A stretch of 60,384 nucleotides of DNA from an uncultured Collinsella sp. (GCA_902479065.1 CABSNM010000012.1:1-60384); one strand, 5' to 3'; shown: positions 51,214 through 60,330, counted from the first letter of the stretch. The notes: a model not told the origin generated them from the letters alone. Translations and numbers: made by a program.

Positions 51214-51939
51214 TTAAACAGGCTTCTTGTTAAGAATCACGCCGTTGGTGGTGTAGCCCATGCGGTCGAGCGCCTCGAGCGCAGCGGCTCCCTCGGCCTC
51301 CTTCTTGGAGGAACCGGTGCCGCGACCCTGGCGAATACCGTCGATGAGCACCACAGCGGTAAAGGTGGGCGCATGCGCGGGGCCCTCGGAGCCGACCAGC
51401 TTATACGCGGGAGGCTCGTGGCCGTCTGCCTGCACGCACTCCTGCAAGAACGACTTGGGGTTCGCGGGGTGCTCGGCACGCTCGGTGGCCAGGTGCGGCT
51501 TGAGCGTACGATGGATAAACTCCGCCGCCGCATCCCAACCGGCATCCAGATACAGCGCGCCCACGAGCGACTCATAGACGTTCTCGAGCGCCGAGTGCAG
51601 GCCACGGGCGCCGGTACCGGTCTCGGAGGCACCAAAAATGATGATGTCGTCGATACCCAGCTCGTGCGACACCTCGGACAGCGTGGCGCCCGAGACAAGA
51701 GATACCTTTAGGCGCGTGAGCTTGCCCTCGTCAAACTCGGGATAGGACTCAAAGAGCGAACGGGCCACCACGGCCCCCAAAATGGAATCGCCCAAAAACT
51801 CAAGGCGCTCATAGCTGGCAGAGACCGGCTGTCCCTCAACGGCCGAGGGATGTGTGAGCGCCGCACGCAGCAGCACCTTGTTATTGAACTCATGGCCCAG
51901 GATCTCCTGGGCGCGTGTGAGTCGTTCAGACAAAGCCAA
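51214..51939 (-). CDS. rnc: Ribonuclease III
   Basis: Double-strand-specific RNase processing rRNA and mRNA. The 241-residue protein has the catalytic signature ERLEFLGDSILG (metal ligands E47, D51), a second acidic cluster around SALENVYESLVGALYLDAG, and a C-terminal double-stranded RNA-binding domain (about 165-232). The start is TTG 51939 with AAGGAGG 8 nt upstream. It lies 3 nt after acpP and 10 nt before smc. Confidence 0.96.
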   Translation of the reverse strand: MALSERLTRAQEILGHEFNNKVLLRAALTHPSAVEGQPVSASYERLEFLGDSILGAVVARSLFESYPEFDEGKLTRLKVSLVSGATLSEVSHELGIDDIIIFGASETGTGARGLHSALENVYESLVGALYLDAGWDAAAEFIHRTLKPHLATERAEHPANPKSFLQECVQADGHEPPAYKLVGSEGPAHAPTFTAVVLIDGIRQGRGTGSSKKEAEGAAALEALDRMGYTTNGVILNKKPV

Positions 51940-51942
51940 GAC

Positions 51943-52185
51943 TTAGGCCTCCTTGGCGTTTTCGATCGCGTCGACAGCGTCGGCGACAGAGTTGAGCGAC
52001 AGCAGGGTCTCGTCATCGATTTCGAGGTCGAACTCGTCCTCGATGGCCGTCACCAGCTGCAGACGCTCGAGCGAATCGGCATCGAGATCGTCAAAAGTGG
52101 TCTCGTCGCTAATGTCGGCGACATCGACACCCAGCACGTCAGCGGCGACTTCGGCGATCTTATCGAAGATTTCGGAGCGATCCAT
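51943..52185 (-). CDS. acpP: Acyl carrier protein
   Basis: Acidic 80-residue carrier of fatty-acid synthesis. The phosphopantetheine Ser is S38 in DADSLERLQL. The spacing of the four helices is typical. AGAGGA precedes the ATG. It follows plsX by about 115 nt with a hairpin in between and runs into rnc. plsX-acpP-rnc is a widespread order. Confidence 0.96.
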   Translation of the reverse strand: MDRSEIFDKIAEVAADVLGVDVADISDETTFDDLDADSLERLQLVTAIEDEFDLEIDDETLLSLNSVADAVDAIENAKEA

Positions 52186-52227
52186 AGCGCTTCCTCTCGT
52201 ATGTCATGGAACACAACACAACACGGC

Positions 52228-52259
52228 AATCGGAGCCGCGTTGTAATACGGCTCCGATT
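52228..52259. repeat. 11-bp perfect hairpin between plsX and acpP
   Basis: AATCGGAGCCG (52228-52238) is exactly inverted at 52249-52259 with a 10-nt loop. No T-run follows on either strand, so it may act as an mRNA processing or stability element rather than a terminator. Confidence 0.65.
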
Positions 52260-52299
52260 CTACCCCACGCGGTACAGGTTGAGCCACGTAACGGGGCCT

Positions 52300-53319
52300 T
52301 TATAAAACGATACCGTCCATGGAATTAGCAACGTCTTGGACAAGCCCGGCACGTACGGCCTGGGCCGCGGCAAGCGTACCGTTCTTGACGGCATCGACCG
52401 ACGTGGCACCGTGGCCGATCAACACGACACCGCGCAGGCCCAGCAGGATCGCGCCGCCCTTGGCATCGCCCGAAAGCTTGGCTTTGATCTCGCGCATCTG
52501 CTTTTTGATGAGCAGCGCGGCGATCTTGGTGCCGAGCGAAGACATAAAGGCACCCTTGAGCTCCTGCAGCAAAAACTTGGCAGCGCCCTCGGTGGCCTTG
52601 AGCGCAATGTTGCCCGACATGCCGTCGGCGACCACGACGTCAAAATTGCCCGACGTAAGATCGGTGCCCTCGCAGTTGCCCACAAAGCCGGGAACCGCGG
52701 CCTTCATGGCCGGGAAGCACGCCTTGGTAAAGTTGGAGCCCTTCTCGTCCTCGGTGCCGTTGGCAAGCAGGCCCACGCGGGGATGCCCGATGCCCAAAAC
52801 CACGCGAGCATAGGCAGCGCCCATCTGGGCGAAACGCACCATGTCGTCCACCGTGACATCGGGATTGGCACCCATATCGCACAGCACCGTCAGGCCACCG
52901 GCGCGATTGGGCAGCGCGTTGGTTAGGCACGGACGCACCGGCTGCTTCTTGCCCTCTGCCAAATACCTAAACGGCGTGACGTAGGCCGTGGCGGCAGCGG
53001 TCATGGCACCGGTCGAGCCGGCCGAGAAAAACGCGTCCGCATTGCCCTTCTTAATGGCACGGCACGCAAGCACGATCGAGGACTTGCGCTTGGTCATCAC
53101 GGCGCGGATGGGATCGTCCTCCATGCTGATGACATCGGGGGCCTCCAAGGCCTCCACGCGGGCATGCGCTGCGGCAAAGGGGTTGACGATTTCGGCGGGA
53201 CCGACGGCCAAGACCTCGATCTCGGGATCTGCCGCAAGCGCAGCCTCGATACCATCGAGAACAACCTGGGGCTTCTCGTCTCCGCCCACAACGTCTACAC
53301 AAACGCGAACGTTACTCAT
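52300..53319 (-). CDS. plsX: Phosphate acyltransferase PlsX
   Basis: Converts acyl-ACP to acyl-phosphate for phospholipid synthesis. The 339-residue protein shows the family segments VCVDVVGGDEKP near the N-terminus, AFFSAGSTGAMTAAA, CDMGANPDV, VGLLANGTEDEKG and VADGMSGNIALKATEG. AAGGAG lies 8 nt before the ATG at 53319. A strong terminator for rpmF ends only a few nucleotides upstream of that site, so plsX translation or transcription may be conditional. It is followed by acpP. Confidence 0.95.
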   Translation of the reverse strand: MSNVRVCVDVVGGDEKPQVVLDGIEAALAADPEIEVLAVGPAEIVNPFAAAHARVEALEAPDVISMEDDPIRAVMTKRKSSIVLACRAIKKGNADAFFSAGSTGAMTAAATAYVTPFRYLAEGKKQPVRPCLTNALPNRAGGLTVLCDMGANPDVTVDDMVRFAQMGAAYARVVLGIGHPRVGLLANGTEDEKGSNFTKACFPAMKAAVPGFVGNCEGTDLTSGNFDVVVADGMSGNIALKATEGAAKFLLQELKGAFMSSLGTKIAALLIKKQMREIKAKLSGDAKGGAILLGLRGVVLIGHGATSVDAVKNGTLAAAQAVRAGLVQDVANSMDGIVL

Positions 53320-53334
53320 TTCATATGCTCCTTA

Positions 53335-53367
53335 TAAAAAAATGGCCGACTCATTGAGCCGGCCATT
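53335..53367 (-). terminator. Terminator between rpmF and plsX
   Basis: Minus-strand stem AATGGCCGG/TCGGCCATT (53341-53367) runs into seven or more T. It ends 8-16 nt before the plsX ribosome-binding site, an unusually tight fit. Confidence 0.85.
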
Positions 53368-53407
53368 GTGGTTCCAGTTGGAACGGCATCGCATCCAGAG
53401 TATACAG

Positions 53408-53587
53408 TTACTCGGTAACGATAACCTCGCGGTCCTTGTAGAAACCGCAGCTGGGGCACACGTGGTGCGGGAGCTTAACAGCGCCGCAACGGGGGCACGT
53501 GGACTGAGCCGCAGCCGAGATCTTCATGTTGGCGGAACGACGGGTATGGGTGCGGATACGACCCTGCTTTTGTTTAGGTACGGGCAT
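53408..53587 (-). CDS. rpmF: 50S ribosomal protein L32, zinc-binding form
   Basis: The 59-residue protein reads MPVPKQKQGRIRTHTRRSAN at the start and ends VTE. It carries two CxxC pairs (C31, C34, C44, C47), so it is the zinc-containing paralogue type rather than the Cys-less one. The gene is too short for many ORF callers. It follows the DUF177 gene by about 64 nt, a nearly universal pairing, and ends before a terminator ahead of plsX. Confidence 0.96.
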   Translation of the reverse strand: MPVPKQKQGRIRTHTRRSANMKISAAAQSTCPRCGAVKLPHHVCPSCGFYKDREVIVTE

Positions 53588-53651
53588 AGTGACCTTCCTT
53601 ATGAACTATCCAGTGTGGCGATTACGCGCAAGTAGCGATACTACCACAGTT

Positions 53652-54206
53652 TTACTCGTCAAGCTTGAGATTCTTTAATGCTGCAAATGGATTTTCCGTG
53701 GCAGCGGTCCATTCGGCCTCCGCCTTGGCGGCGCAATCGCATTGCTCGACGTTGAGATTGATGCCGCAGGTGGGGCACAGGCCGCGGCAATCGGGCTTGC
53801 ACAGGACAACGAACGGCGTGTCCATGACGACCGCGTCGTTGATGGGCTCGCCCAGATCGACAATGCGATCCTCGCCCAGCAACTCGTAGCCATCTTCGTA
53901 AGCCTCTGGGTCCTCGGGCTCCTCAAAGAGGTAGAACTCCTCGATCTCGCCTGCGATATCAAACGAGGCGGGCTCTAGGCAGCGATCACACTCGCCGGTG
54001 GCGTGAGCGCGGACCATGCCCGAGAGCAGAACACCGGTACCGGCGTTGGTAAAGACCACGTCGTAGGCAATGCCGTCCTGCAGCTGATACTCCTTCTCGC
54101 CCACCGTGTAGGTGGCGACATCGACCTTGCCGGTCAGCGGATAAGAGTCTCCAGGAAACTCGAGCTGCTCGGAAAGATCGACGGTCACGCTCGGGAACTC
54201 AGCCAT
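53652..54206 (-). CDS. DUF177 (YceD-like) protein
   Basis: The 184-residue protein has the YceD/DUF177 metal-site pattern: CDRC at 73-76, then CKPDCRGLCPTCG (136-148) and CDC (156-158), with an acidic stretch in the middle. In plants and bacteria YceD is linked to 23S rRNA accumulation; the direct role is unsettled. The ATG at 54206 overlaps the preceding stop as TAATG. It precedes rpmF, its usual partner. Confidence 0.92.
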   Translation of the reverse strand: MAEFPSVTVDLSEQLEFPGDSYPLTGKVDVATYTVGEKEYQLQDGIAYDVVFTNAGTGVLLSGMVRAHATGECDRCLEPASFDIAGEIEEFYLFEEPEDPEAYEDGYELLGEDRIVDLGEPINDAVVMDTPFVVLCKPDCRGLCPTCGINLNVEQCDCAAKAEAEWTAATENPFAALKNLKLDE

Positions 54207-54703
54207 TACCACTGACCGTTCTGCTGGGCGGCACCCTCATTGAGCTGCTGACGGCAACGGGTGACGGTGCCGGTCAGGCTCTTAAGGTTCTCCTCGAGGT
54301 GCGTAAAGACCTGCTCGGCGTAATCCTCGGCGGCATAGCGCGTCTCGCGCTCGTACTGCTGGGCACGGTCGCGGATGTCGTCGGCCTGCTGCTGGGCTAA
54401 ACGGACGATCTCCTGCTCACCGGCAATGGTGAGCGCCTGCTGCTGAGCATCGGCAATGATGGAATCGGCCTGAGCGGCGGCGGAAGCCATAAGCTCCTCG
54501 CGCTCTTTGAGGATACGGCGGGACTTCTGCCACTCCTCGGGATAGCTCATGCGGATCTCATCGAGGATGTTAAAGAAGACGTCGGCGTCGATAACCTTCA
54601 TCTGGGCGTTCTTGCCGAACGGCGTCTTAGCCTCTTCGATGAGCCCCTCGAGCTCGTCGACAAGACTCACGATCCTGTCGCCAGGAAAATTCTCGCCCGG
54701 CAT
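54206..54703 (-). CDS. Coiled-coil protein of coaD-rpmF neighbourhood
   Basis: The 165-residue, strongly helical protein has an extended Gln/Ala/Glu-rich heptad region (about 60-140, EELMASAAAQADSIIADAQQ and following). There is no signal peptide or membrane segment. It resembles the short ATP-synthase b/DivIVA-like coiled-coil proteins placed between coaD and the DUF177 gene in other Gram-positives. AAAGGAG precedes the ATG at 54703. Its function is unknown; a scaffold in envelope growth is one possibility by analogy only. Confidence 0.75.
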   Translation of the reverse strand: MPGENFPGDRIVSLVDELEGLIEEAKTPFGKNAQMKVIDADVFFNILDEIRMSYPEEWQKSRRILKEREELMASAAAQADSIIADAQQQALTIAGEQEIVRLAQQQADDIRDRAQQYERETRYAAEDYAEQVFTHLEENLKSLTGTVTRCRQQLNEGAAQQNGQW

Positions 54704-54771
54704 CCGGTCTCCTTTCATAGGTAACATATCATCGAGTTAGTTTACCACATGCCACCAGGCAATAAAAAACG

Positions 54772-55269
54772 TCACGAAAAGCGATGTTTGAGCGCTTCGA
54801 CCACGTTGGGCGGCACAAACGTCGATACGTCGCTCCCAAGCGACGCAATCTGGCGCACCACCGAGCTCGAGATGTAGCCATACTGCGGAGCACTCATGAC
54901 AAAGATGGACTCCAGCTCGCTATCCAGGCGATAGTTGAGGTCGGCCTGCTGTAGCTCGTACTCGAAGTCGGTCATGGCGCGCAGGCCCTTAACGACGGCA
55001 CCTGCCCCCTGCTCACGTGCAAAGTCGACAAGCAGGCCAGTAAAGGGCAGGACCTCGACGCCATCGATATCACCGAGTGCCTCGCGGGCCAGCGCCACGC
55101 GCTTATCGAGCATAAAGGTGGTGCCCACGCCGTTTTTACCCTGCGACTCGGCCACGGCGACAATCACGCTGGGAAAAATGCGGCGGGCTCGGCGAATCAC
55201 GTCTATGTGGCCAAAGGTGATGGGATCGAAGGTGCCCGGGACGATCACGCGGTTGATGGTGTCATTCAT
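54772..55269 (-). CDS. coaD: Phosphopantetheine adenylyltransferase
   Basis: Fourth step of coenzyme A synthesis. The 165-residue nucleotidyltransferase has the T/HxGH motif in PGTFDPITFGHIDVI (TFGH 18-21). KGLRAMTDFEYELQQADLN and the C-terminal YGYISSSVVRQIASLG carry the ISSSxVR loop. The ATG at 55269 lies behind GGAGG and overlaps rsmD by 8 nt. The rsmD-coaD pair is widely conserved. Confidence 0.96.
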   Translation of the reverse strand: MNDTINRVIVPGTFDPITFGHIDVIRRARRIFPSVIVAVAESQGKNGVGTTFMLDKRVALAREALGDIDGVEVLPFTGLLVDFAREQGAGAVVKGLRAMTDFEYELQQADLNYRLDSELESIFVMSAPQYGYISSSVVRQIASLGSDVSTFVPPNVVEALKHRFS

Positions 55270-55906
55270 GGGTGTCCTCCGAAGGCGTATCCTCGTCATT
55301 TTCGTTCTCGTCAGCATGGTCATTCTCGTCCTCGGCCACCCAGCGCAGCAAGTCAACCGAGGTAATGCCGTAGCGCTTCTCCCGCACGGTCTCAAAACCA
55401 GCTGGATGAGCGCCCGCATCAGCCGCGGCATGCTCAAACAGGGCAAAGGCCCCGGGTGCCAGCAATCCCTGCTGGGAAAGATTCTGCAGCAGCTCCTCGA
55501 CCGGCTCGGCGCCAAAGGCATACGGCGGATCGAGCAGGACAAGATTAAAAGGACCACCCGGCACGCGGCCGCGCGAGGCGCTCGCCAGCACATCACCGGT
55601 AACGACGCGCCAGCGCGAGCGGTCGCGGCACAGCGACTCGATATTCTTGGTGATCAGACGGGCGGCATTGCGATCGATCTCGAACGTGGTGAGCGAGCGG
55701 GCGCCACGCGAGAGCATCTCAATTCCCAGGGCACCGGAGCCGCCAAAGGCATCCAGCACGCGGACCTCGTCCAGATCGAAGTCGAACGCCGACATGACCA
55801 TGGATGCACATGCCTCGCGCACGCGATCGGTCGTGGGACGGGTGACATCGCGCCCGCGCGGCTCTTCGATCTTGCGGCCGCGCCATTCACCGCCGATGAT
55901 TCTCAT
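55262..55906 (-). CDS. rsmD: 16S rRNA (guanine-966-N2)-methyltransferase RsmD
   Basis: Methylates G966 of 16S rRNA. The 214-residue Rossmann methyltransferase has RIIGGEWRGRKI at the N-terminus, LDAFGGSGALGIEMLSRGA (SAM site) and the catalytic LLDPPYAFG (DPPY 126-129). An Asp/Glu/Asn-rich tail of about 25 residues is added at the C-terminus. The start overlaps the recG stop as ATGA and the end overlaps coaD. Confidence 0.95.
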   Translation of the reverse strand: MRIIGGEWRGRKIEEPRGRDVTRPTTDRVREACASMVMSAFDFDLDEVRVLDAFGGSGALGIEMLSRGARSLTTFEIDRNAARLITKNIESLCRDRSRWRVVTGDVLASASRGRVPGGPFNLVLLDPPYAFGAEPVEELLQNLSQQGLLAPGAFALFEHAAADAGAHPAGFETVREKRYGITSVDLLRWVAEDENDHADENENDEDTPSEDTHE

Positions 55907-58080
55907 CCTCCGCTGACCTCCTTAAAGATATGTCGATAGCGCGTGGCGACCGCGTCGCGCAAGGGACGCGTCGCCACGGAGTCAAGGTTGCAAGCATACC
56001 GCAAGAGCTCGACCGCGTCCAAATGGGCCCATTCAATAAGATCCTCGTCGGCGTCCAGGTCCACAAAGCGCAAGGTAACGCCGCCGTGCTGGCGATAACC
56101 CAGGATCTCGCCCTCATGGCGCAGACGCAGGTCCATCTGGGCGAGCGCAAAGCCATCCGAGGTCTTTTCGAGCGACTGAAGACGGTCTTGCGCCGCCGAT
56201 GCGCCGCCGTTGCCCTTGGAGTGCGTCATGACCAGGCAGGTGCCCGACACGCTGCCGCGGCCCACGCGACCGCGCAGCTGGTGCAGGGCCGCTAAGCCAA
56301 AGCGCTCACCGTTCTCGATGACCATGACAGTGGCGTTGGGCACGTCGACGCCCACCTCGACCACCGTGGTCGAGACGAGCACGTCGATCTCTCCGCGCTT
56401 GAAGGCATCGATCACGCAATCCTTATCCCCCGCCGGCATGCGGCCGTGAAGGCGCTCAATGGTAAGTCCCGGCAGCGCCAGGCGCAGCCGTTCGAGCTCG
56501 GTTGCCGTATCGTGGAGCGGCACAGGCACGGTCACGCGGCCCTCGTCGTCGCGGGCGATACCGGGTATGTCTTCGAGCTCATCGGCCGAGTCACTCGGCT
56601 CCACGAGGGGACAGATCACATAGGCCTGCTGGCGCTTTTCGTGCGCCTCGCAGATGGCGCCGTAGGCCAGATCGCGGCTCGACTCGGTGAGCACGCGCGT
56701 CGTAACGCCCGCCCCCGGAACAGGTCGATGGCGAATGATGCTCGTGTCCAGGTCGCCGTAGACCGAGAGCGCCAACGTGCGCGGGATAGGCGTGGCCGTC
56801 ATAACGAGCAGGTCGGCACCAGGTCCCTTAGCACGCAGCGCGTTGCGCTGGCCCACACCAAAGCGGTGCTGCTCGTCGATGACGACAAGCGACAGGTGCT
56901 TAAACGCCACGTCATCCGAAAGGACCGCATGGGTACCAAAGAGCACGTCGAGCTCGCCCGATTCCAGCTGGGCATGGATCTGCTCGCGCTCGGCCGCCGG
57001 CGTGGCACCCGTCAGGAGCGCCCAGGACATGCCAGCCTGCGAGAGCAAGGGACCGGTCTTATCGGCATATTGGCGCGCCAGCACGCCCGTAGGCGCCATA
57101 ACGCAGGACTGAGTTCCCGAATCGGCCGCGACAGCCAGCGCGCAGGCGGCGACGGCCGTCTTGCCGGTACCGACGTCGCCCAGCAGCAGGCGGTTCATCA
57201 CGCGCCCGCCATCGCACATGTCGTGCAGGATGTCTTGGAATGCGGCTTCCTGCTCGTCGCTCAGCGAAAACGGCAGGGCTTCCCTGAGCGCCGCCAGATG
57301 CTCGCCCGCGGCGTGGGCGTAGGGAGCGACTTCGACCAAGCCGCCGTCGTTGCGCAAGCGCAGCGCCAGCTGCAGGTAGAGGCACTCCTCATAGGCAAGG
57401 CGGCGGCGCGCGATATCGCGCTCGGCCATACTCGAGGGAAAGTGAATTGAGCGCAGTGCACGGGCATTGCTCATCAGACGGCGCTTGACGCGCAAGCGTG
57501 CGGGAATCGGGTCGAAGGGATTGCCGACAACCTCGAGCGCGCCGCTTACGATGCGGCGCATCCACGCCTGGCTCACGCCATCGCCCACGTAATGGACCGG
57601 CAAGATGGTGCCCGCGGCACGCCCGCCCTCGAGTTTTTCGAAATGCGGAGAGGCCATCTGCTTAAAGCCGTAGGCAAACTCGACCTTACCCATCACGGCC
57701 AGGCGATCGCCCTGCTTAAACTGCTGGGCAATCCAGGGCTGACGGAAAAAGGCGACTTGCAGCACGCCTGTCTCGTCCACCAGCGAGATCTCAGTCACCT
57801 GCATACGCGGGCGAGGCTGCTTTTGGACGACACGATCGACCGTGGCGACTATCGTGCACACGGTACCGATGGGAGCCATCTCAATGGACCAGGAGCGCGT
57901 AAAGTCGAGATATCGATGAGGGATATGGAGAAGGAGGTCCCCCACCGTCCGAATTCCCAGACGGCGAAGGGCCTCCTCACGTTTACCCGAAACATATTTG
58001 AGTCGCGCGATGTCCTCGTCGAGCGCATTGCTCTGGGCAAAGCGCTCCGAGACGCGCGGCACGGAGCACAGCTCGGACAT
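55903..58080 (-). CDS. recG: ATP-dependent DNA helicase RecG
   Basis: Branch-migration helicase acting on stalled forks. The 725-residue protein has the wedge OB domain (about 70-170). The helicase core carries LLLGDVGTGKT (Walker A), VVIDEQHRFGVGQ (DEQH), TATPIPRTLAL, STTVVEVGVDVPNATVM and HQLRGRVGRG. A TRG-type C-terminus with LRHEGEILGYRQHG completes it. It follows fakA by 10 nt and overlaps rsmD. The order fakA-recG-rsmD-coaD is typical of Gram-positives. Confidence 0.97.
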   Translation of the reverse strand: MSELCSVPRVSERFAQSNALDEDIARLKYVSGKREEALRRLGIRTVGDLLLHIPHRYLDFTRSWSIEMAPIGTVCTIVATVDRVVQKQPRPRMQVTEISLVDETGVLQVAFFRQPWIAQQFKQGDRLAVMGKVEFAYGFKQMASPHFEKLEGGRAAGTILPVHYVGDGVSQAWMRRIVSGALEVVGNPFDPIPARLRVKRRLMSNARALRSIHFPSSMAERDIARRRLAYEECLYLQLALRLRNDGGLVEVAPYAHAAGEHLAALREALPFSLSDEQEAAFQDILHDMCDGGRVMNRLLLGDVGTGKTAVAACALAVAADSGTQSCVMAPTGVLARQYADKTGPLLSQAGMSWALLTGATPAAEREQIHAQLESGELDVLFGTHAVLSDDVAFKHLSLVVIDEQHRFGVGQRNALRAKGPGADLLVMTATPIPRTLALSVYGDLDTSIIRHRPVPGAGVTTRVLTESSRDLAYGAICEAHEKRQQAYVICPLVEPSDSADELEDIPGIARDDEGRVTVPVPLHDTATELERLRLALPGLTIERLHGRMPAGDKDCVIDAFKRGEIDVLVSTTVVEVGVDVPNATVMVIENGERFGLAALHQLRGRVGRGSVSGTCLVMTHSKGNGGASAAQDRLQSLEKTSDGFALAQMDLRLRHEGEILGYRQHGGVTLRFVDLDADEDLIEWAHLDAVELLRYACNLDSVATRPLRDAVATRYRHIFKEVSGG

Positions 58081-58090
58081 GGGCAGATGC

Positions 58091-59752
58091 CTACTCGATC
58101 GAGAAGATCACGGGATAGAGCGGCTGCTCGCCACGATGGGCGTCGATCTCCAGGTCGGGCTGAGCCTCCTCGATGGCGTCAACGATCTCCTGGAAGGCCT
58201 CATCGGACAGCTCCTCGCCGGCCAGAATCGTCAGCGCGTCGCCCTCCTCTTCCTCCTGCATGCGGTTGATGCAGTCGAGCGTGACCTGTTTCACATCGGA
58301 GCCGACCACGTCGATGGAGCCGGCGATGATACCCATGACGTCACCGAAGTGAATCGGAGAGCCGTCAGAGGCGCTGGAATCGCGCACGGCACGGGTGACC
58401 TCGCCATCGCGGACCTCGCTGATGGCGTCGACCATGGCGACAACGGCGTCCTCGAGCTCGGAATCGGGCAGGACCGCGAACAGCGCGGAGAACGCCTGTG
58501 GGACGGTCTTGGTGGGAACGACAGCGACCTTCTTGTCGGTGCAGGCAGAGGCTGCGGCCTCGGCAGCCATGCGAATGTTGCCGTTATTGGGCAGGATGAT
58601 GACCGAGGTCGCGTTGACCTGGTCCACCGCGCCCAGCAGGTCGGCGGTCGAGGGGTTCATGGTCTGGCCACCCGAAACGATCACGTCAACGCCGAGGGAC
58701 TTGAGGATGTCGGCCTCGCCAGAACCGGCGGCAACGGCGACAAAACCCAGCGCCTTGGCGGGCTCAGCGGCCTTTTCCTGGTCCTCGTGAATCTTGGCGG
58801 TACGGTCGTGGGCCTCCATCTCCATGTTGTGGATAAAGACCTCGTAGATCTGGCCAAGCTGCAGCATGTGCTCGAGCACCAGGTTGGGCGTGTTGGAGTG
58901 CACATGGATCTTGTAGTCGGGGTAGGCACCCACGAGCAGCTCGCAGTCGCCCATGGAGCCCAGGAACTTAAGGCACTCGTCCTCGTCAAACGGGGCGTCG
59001 GCCTTAAAGAGGAACTCGTTGCAGTAGCGGAACTCCGAGCCCTCCCAGTCGTCGTTGACCTCGATCTCAACGCGACCAAGGGCCGCGTCGCGGGCAGAGC
59101 CAGCGGAATCAAACGTGGCGGAGAAATCCTCGACAACGGTGCTGCGGCCAAGCGCGGCGGCAACAAAGTTCTCAAGGAAGATGGCAAAGCCAAAGGCACC
59201 GGAGTCGACCACGCCGTTCTCCTTCAGAACGGGCAGCAGGTCGGGCGTGCGGGCGACGGACTGATAGGCCTCGACGACGATGGCATCGAGCGCGTCCTTG
59301 GCCGAGAACTTCTTCTTTTCGCACTCGTCGGCCTTGGTCGAAACATCTCGCAGGACCGTGAGAATCGTGCCCTCGATGGGCTTGCGGACGGCCTGGAAGG
59401 CGACCTTGACGGCGCGGCGGAAGGCGAAGGCGATGTTGGCGGACGTGATAGGCTCATCGGCGGAGACGAGGCCCTCGGCCACGCCGCGCAGAATCTGCGA
59501 GGTGATGACGCCGGAGTTGCCGCGGGCGCCCATCAGGGAGCCGTGGGTGATGGCGCCGGCGATGGCCTCCATATCGGCATCGGCGGGAAGGGCGGAAAGC
59601 TCCTTAGTCACCGAGGCGAGCGTGAGCGACATGTTGGTGCCGGTGTCGCCGTCGGGTACGGGGAAGACGTTGAGCTTGTTGATCTCCTCGGCCTTGTCGG
59701 AAACGGCAGCCGCAGCGATCGGAAAACAGGTGCGAATGGTCTTTGCAATCAT
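58091..59752 (-). CDS. fakA: Fatty-acid kinase catalytic subunit FakA (DAK2/YloV)
   Basis: The 553-residue protein has a DhaL-like nucleotide-binding domain (VFPVPDGDTGTNMSLTL; DGDTGTNM 34-41, then GARGNSGVITSQIL). A middle DUF1949-like region and a C-terminal DegV-like domain follow. In Gram-positives FakA phosphorylates fatty acids delivered by FakB, feeding acyl-phosphate to the PlsX pathway encoded just downstream. The ATG at 59752 has GGAG 12 nt away. It follows an Asp23-family gene and precedes recG. Confidence 0.94.
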   Translation of the reverse strand: MIAKTIRTCFPIAAAAVSDKAEEINKLNVFPVPDGDTGTNMSLTLASVTKELSALPADADMEAIAGAITHGSLMGARGNSGVITSQILRGVAEGLVSADEPITSANIAFAFRRAVKVAFQAVRKPIEGTILTVLRDVSTKADECEKKKFSAKDALDAIVVEAYQSVARTPDLLPVLKENGVVDSGAFGFAIFLENFVAAALGRSTVVEDFSATFDSAGSARDAALGRVEIEVNDDWEGSEFRYCNEFLFKADAPFDEDECLKFLGSMGDCELLVGAYPDYKIHVHSNTPNLVLEHMLQLGQIYEVFIHNMEMEAHDRTAKIHEDQEKAAEPAKALGFVAVAAGSGEADILKSLGVDVIVSGGQTMNPSTADLLGAVDQVNATSVIILPNNGNIRMAAEAAASACTDKKVAVVPTKTVPQAFSALFAVLPDSELEDAVVAMVDAISEVRDGEVTRAVRDSSASDGSPIHFGDVMGIIAGSIDVVGSDVKQVTLDCINRMQEEEEGDALTILAGEELSDEAFQEIVDAIEEAQPDLEIDAHRGEQPLYPVIFSIE

Positions 59753-59779
59753 GGGAATTTGAATCTCCGTTTTCGGATG

Positions 59780-60136
59780 CTAGTTCAGACGGCTCTTGAG
59801 CGCGTCGATGTGAATGCCGATCTTAAGGCTGGCGGGATCGATCTGGGCGATCTGCTGCAGGGTAAAGGCAACGGAGCTCGAAAGATTGTGGCAGACGGAC
59901 TTCATGTTGACGCCGTTCTCGAGCACGACGTGAAGATCGACCGTAAGGCCGTTCTCGTCGGCGGAGACAAGCACGCCCTTGCGGAGGCGCTGACCAGCAA
60001 GCAGGCGCACGCTCTCGGCGCCCTGGAGCTGTTCGGCCATACCGACGACGCCATAGCACGTCATCGCGGCATAACCGGCAATATCGGCAATAACGTCGTT
60101 CGAGACGCTCAGGCTGCCGTTAATGGTCTCAGACAC
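59780..60136 (-). CDS. Asp23/Gls24 family protein, copy next to fakA
   Basis: The 118-residue protein has the Asp23 fold pattern (GSLSVSNDVIADIAGYAAMTCYG, QRLRKGVLVSADENGLTVDL, VNMKSVCHNLSSSVAFTLQQ). The start is GTG 60136, with AAGGAG 7 nt upstream; the longer frame lacks one. This is the YloU position next to fakA/yloV, conserved across Gram-positives. The role is unknown; B. subtilis YloU is also an orphan. Confidence 0.88.
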   Translation of the reverse strand: MSETINGSLSVSNDVIADIAGYAAMTCYGVVGMAEQLQGAESVRLLAGQRLRKGVLVSADENGLTVDLHVVLENGVNMKSVCHNLSSSVAFTLQQIAQIDPASLKIGIHIDALKSRLN

Positions 60137-60294
60137 AAGAATCTCCTTATCTGGTGCTCGCGGCACCATCTCGTGGGAGCAATCATTGCAATATTCTACA
60201 ACGACCGCGCCATGTTGAGGTGGTGGGTCACGGGATTACATGCTCGACACGAAATGTTGATATGACAACGTTCGCGTCAGGCGATCGCGGCATG

Positions 60295-60324
60295 AAAAAA
60301 CCCGCCGCATAAGCGACGGGTTTT
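60295..60324 (-). terminator. Terminator after tRNA-Asn
   Basis: Minus-strand hairpin AAAACCCGTCGC/GCGGCGGGTTTT with a TTAT loop, ending in TTTTTT. It lies 6 nt after the tRNA 3' CCA. Confidence 0.85.
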
Positions 60325-60330
60325 ACAACC

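Noticed and set aside
57998..60265. A 755-codon open frame on the plus strand
   Set aside because: It is the antisense of fakA, recG and asp23 genes, with repetitive Gly/Leu/Asp/Val composition typical of reverse-strand frames in GC-rich coding DNA and no recognisable domain.
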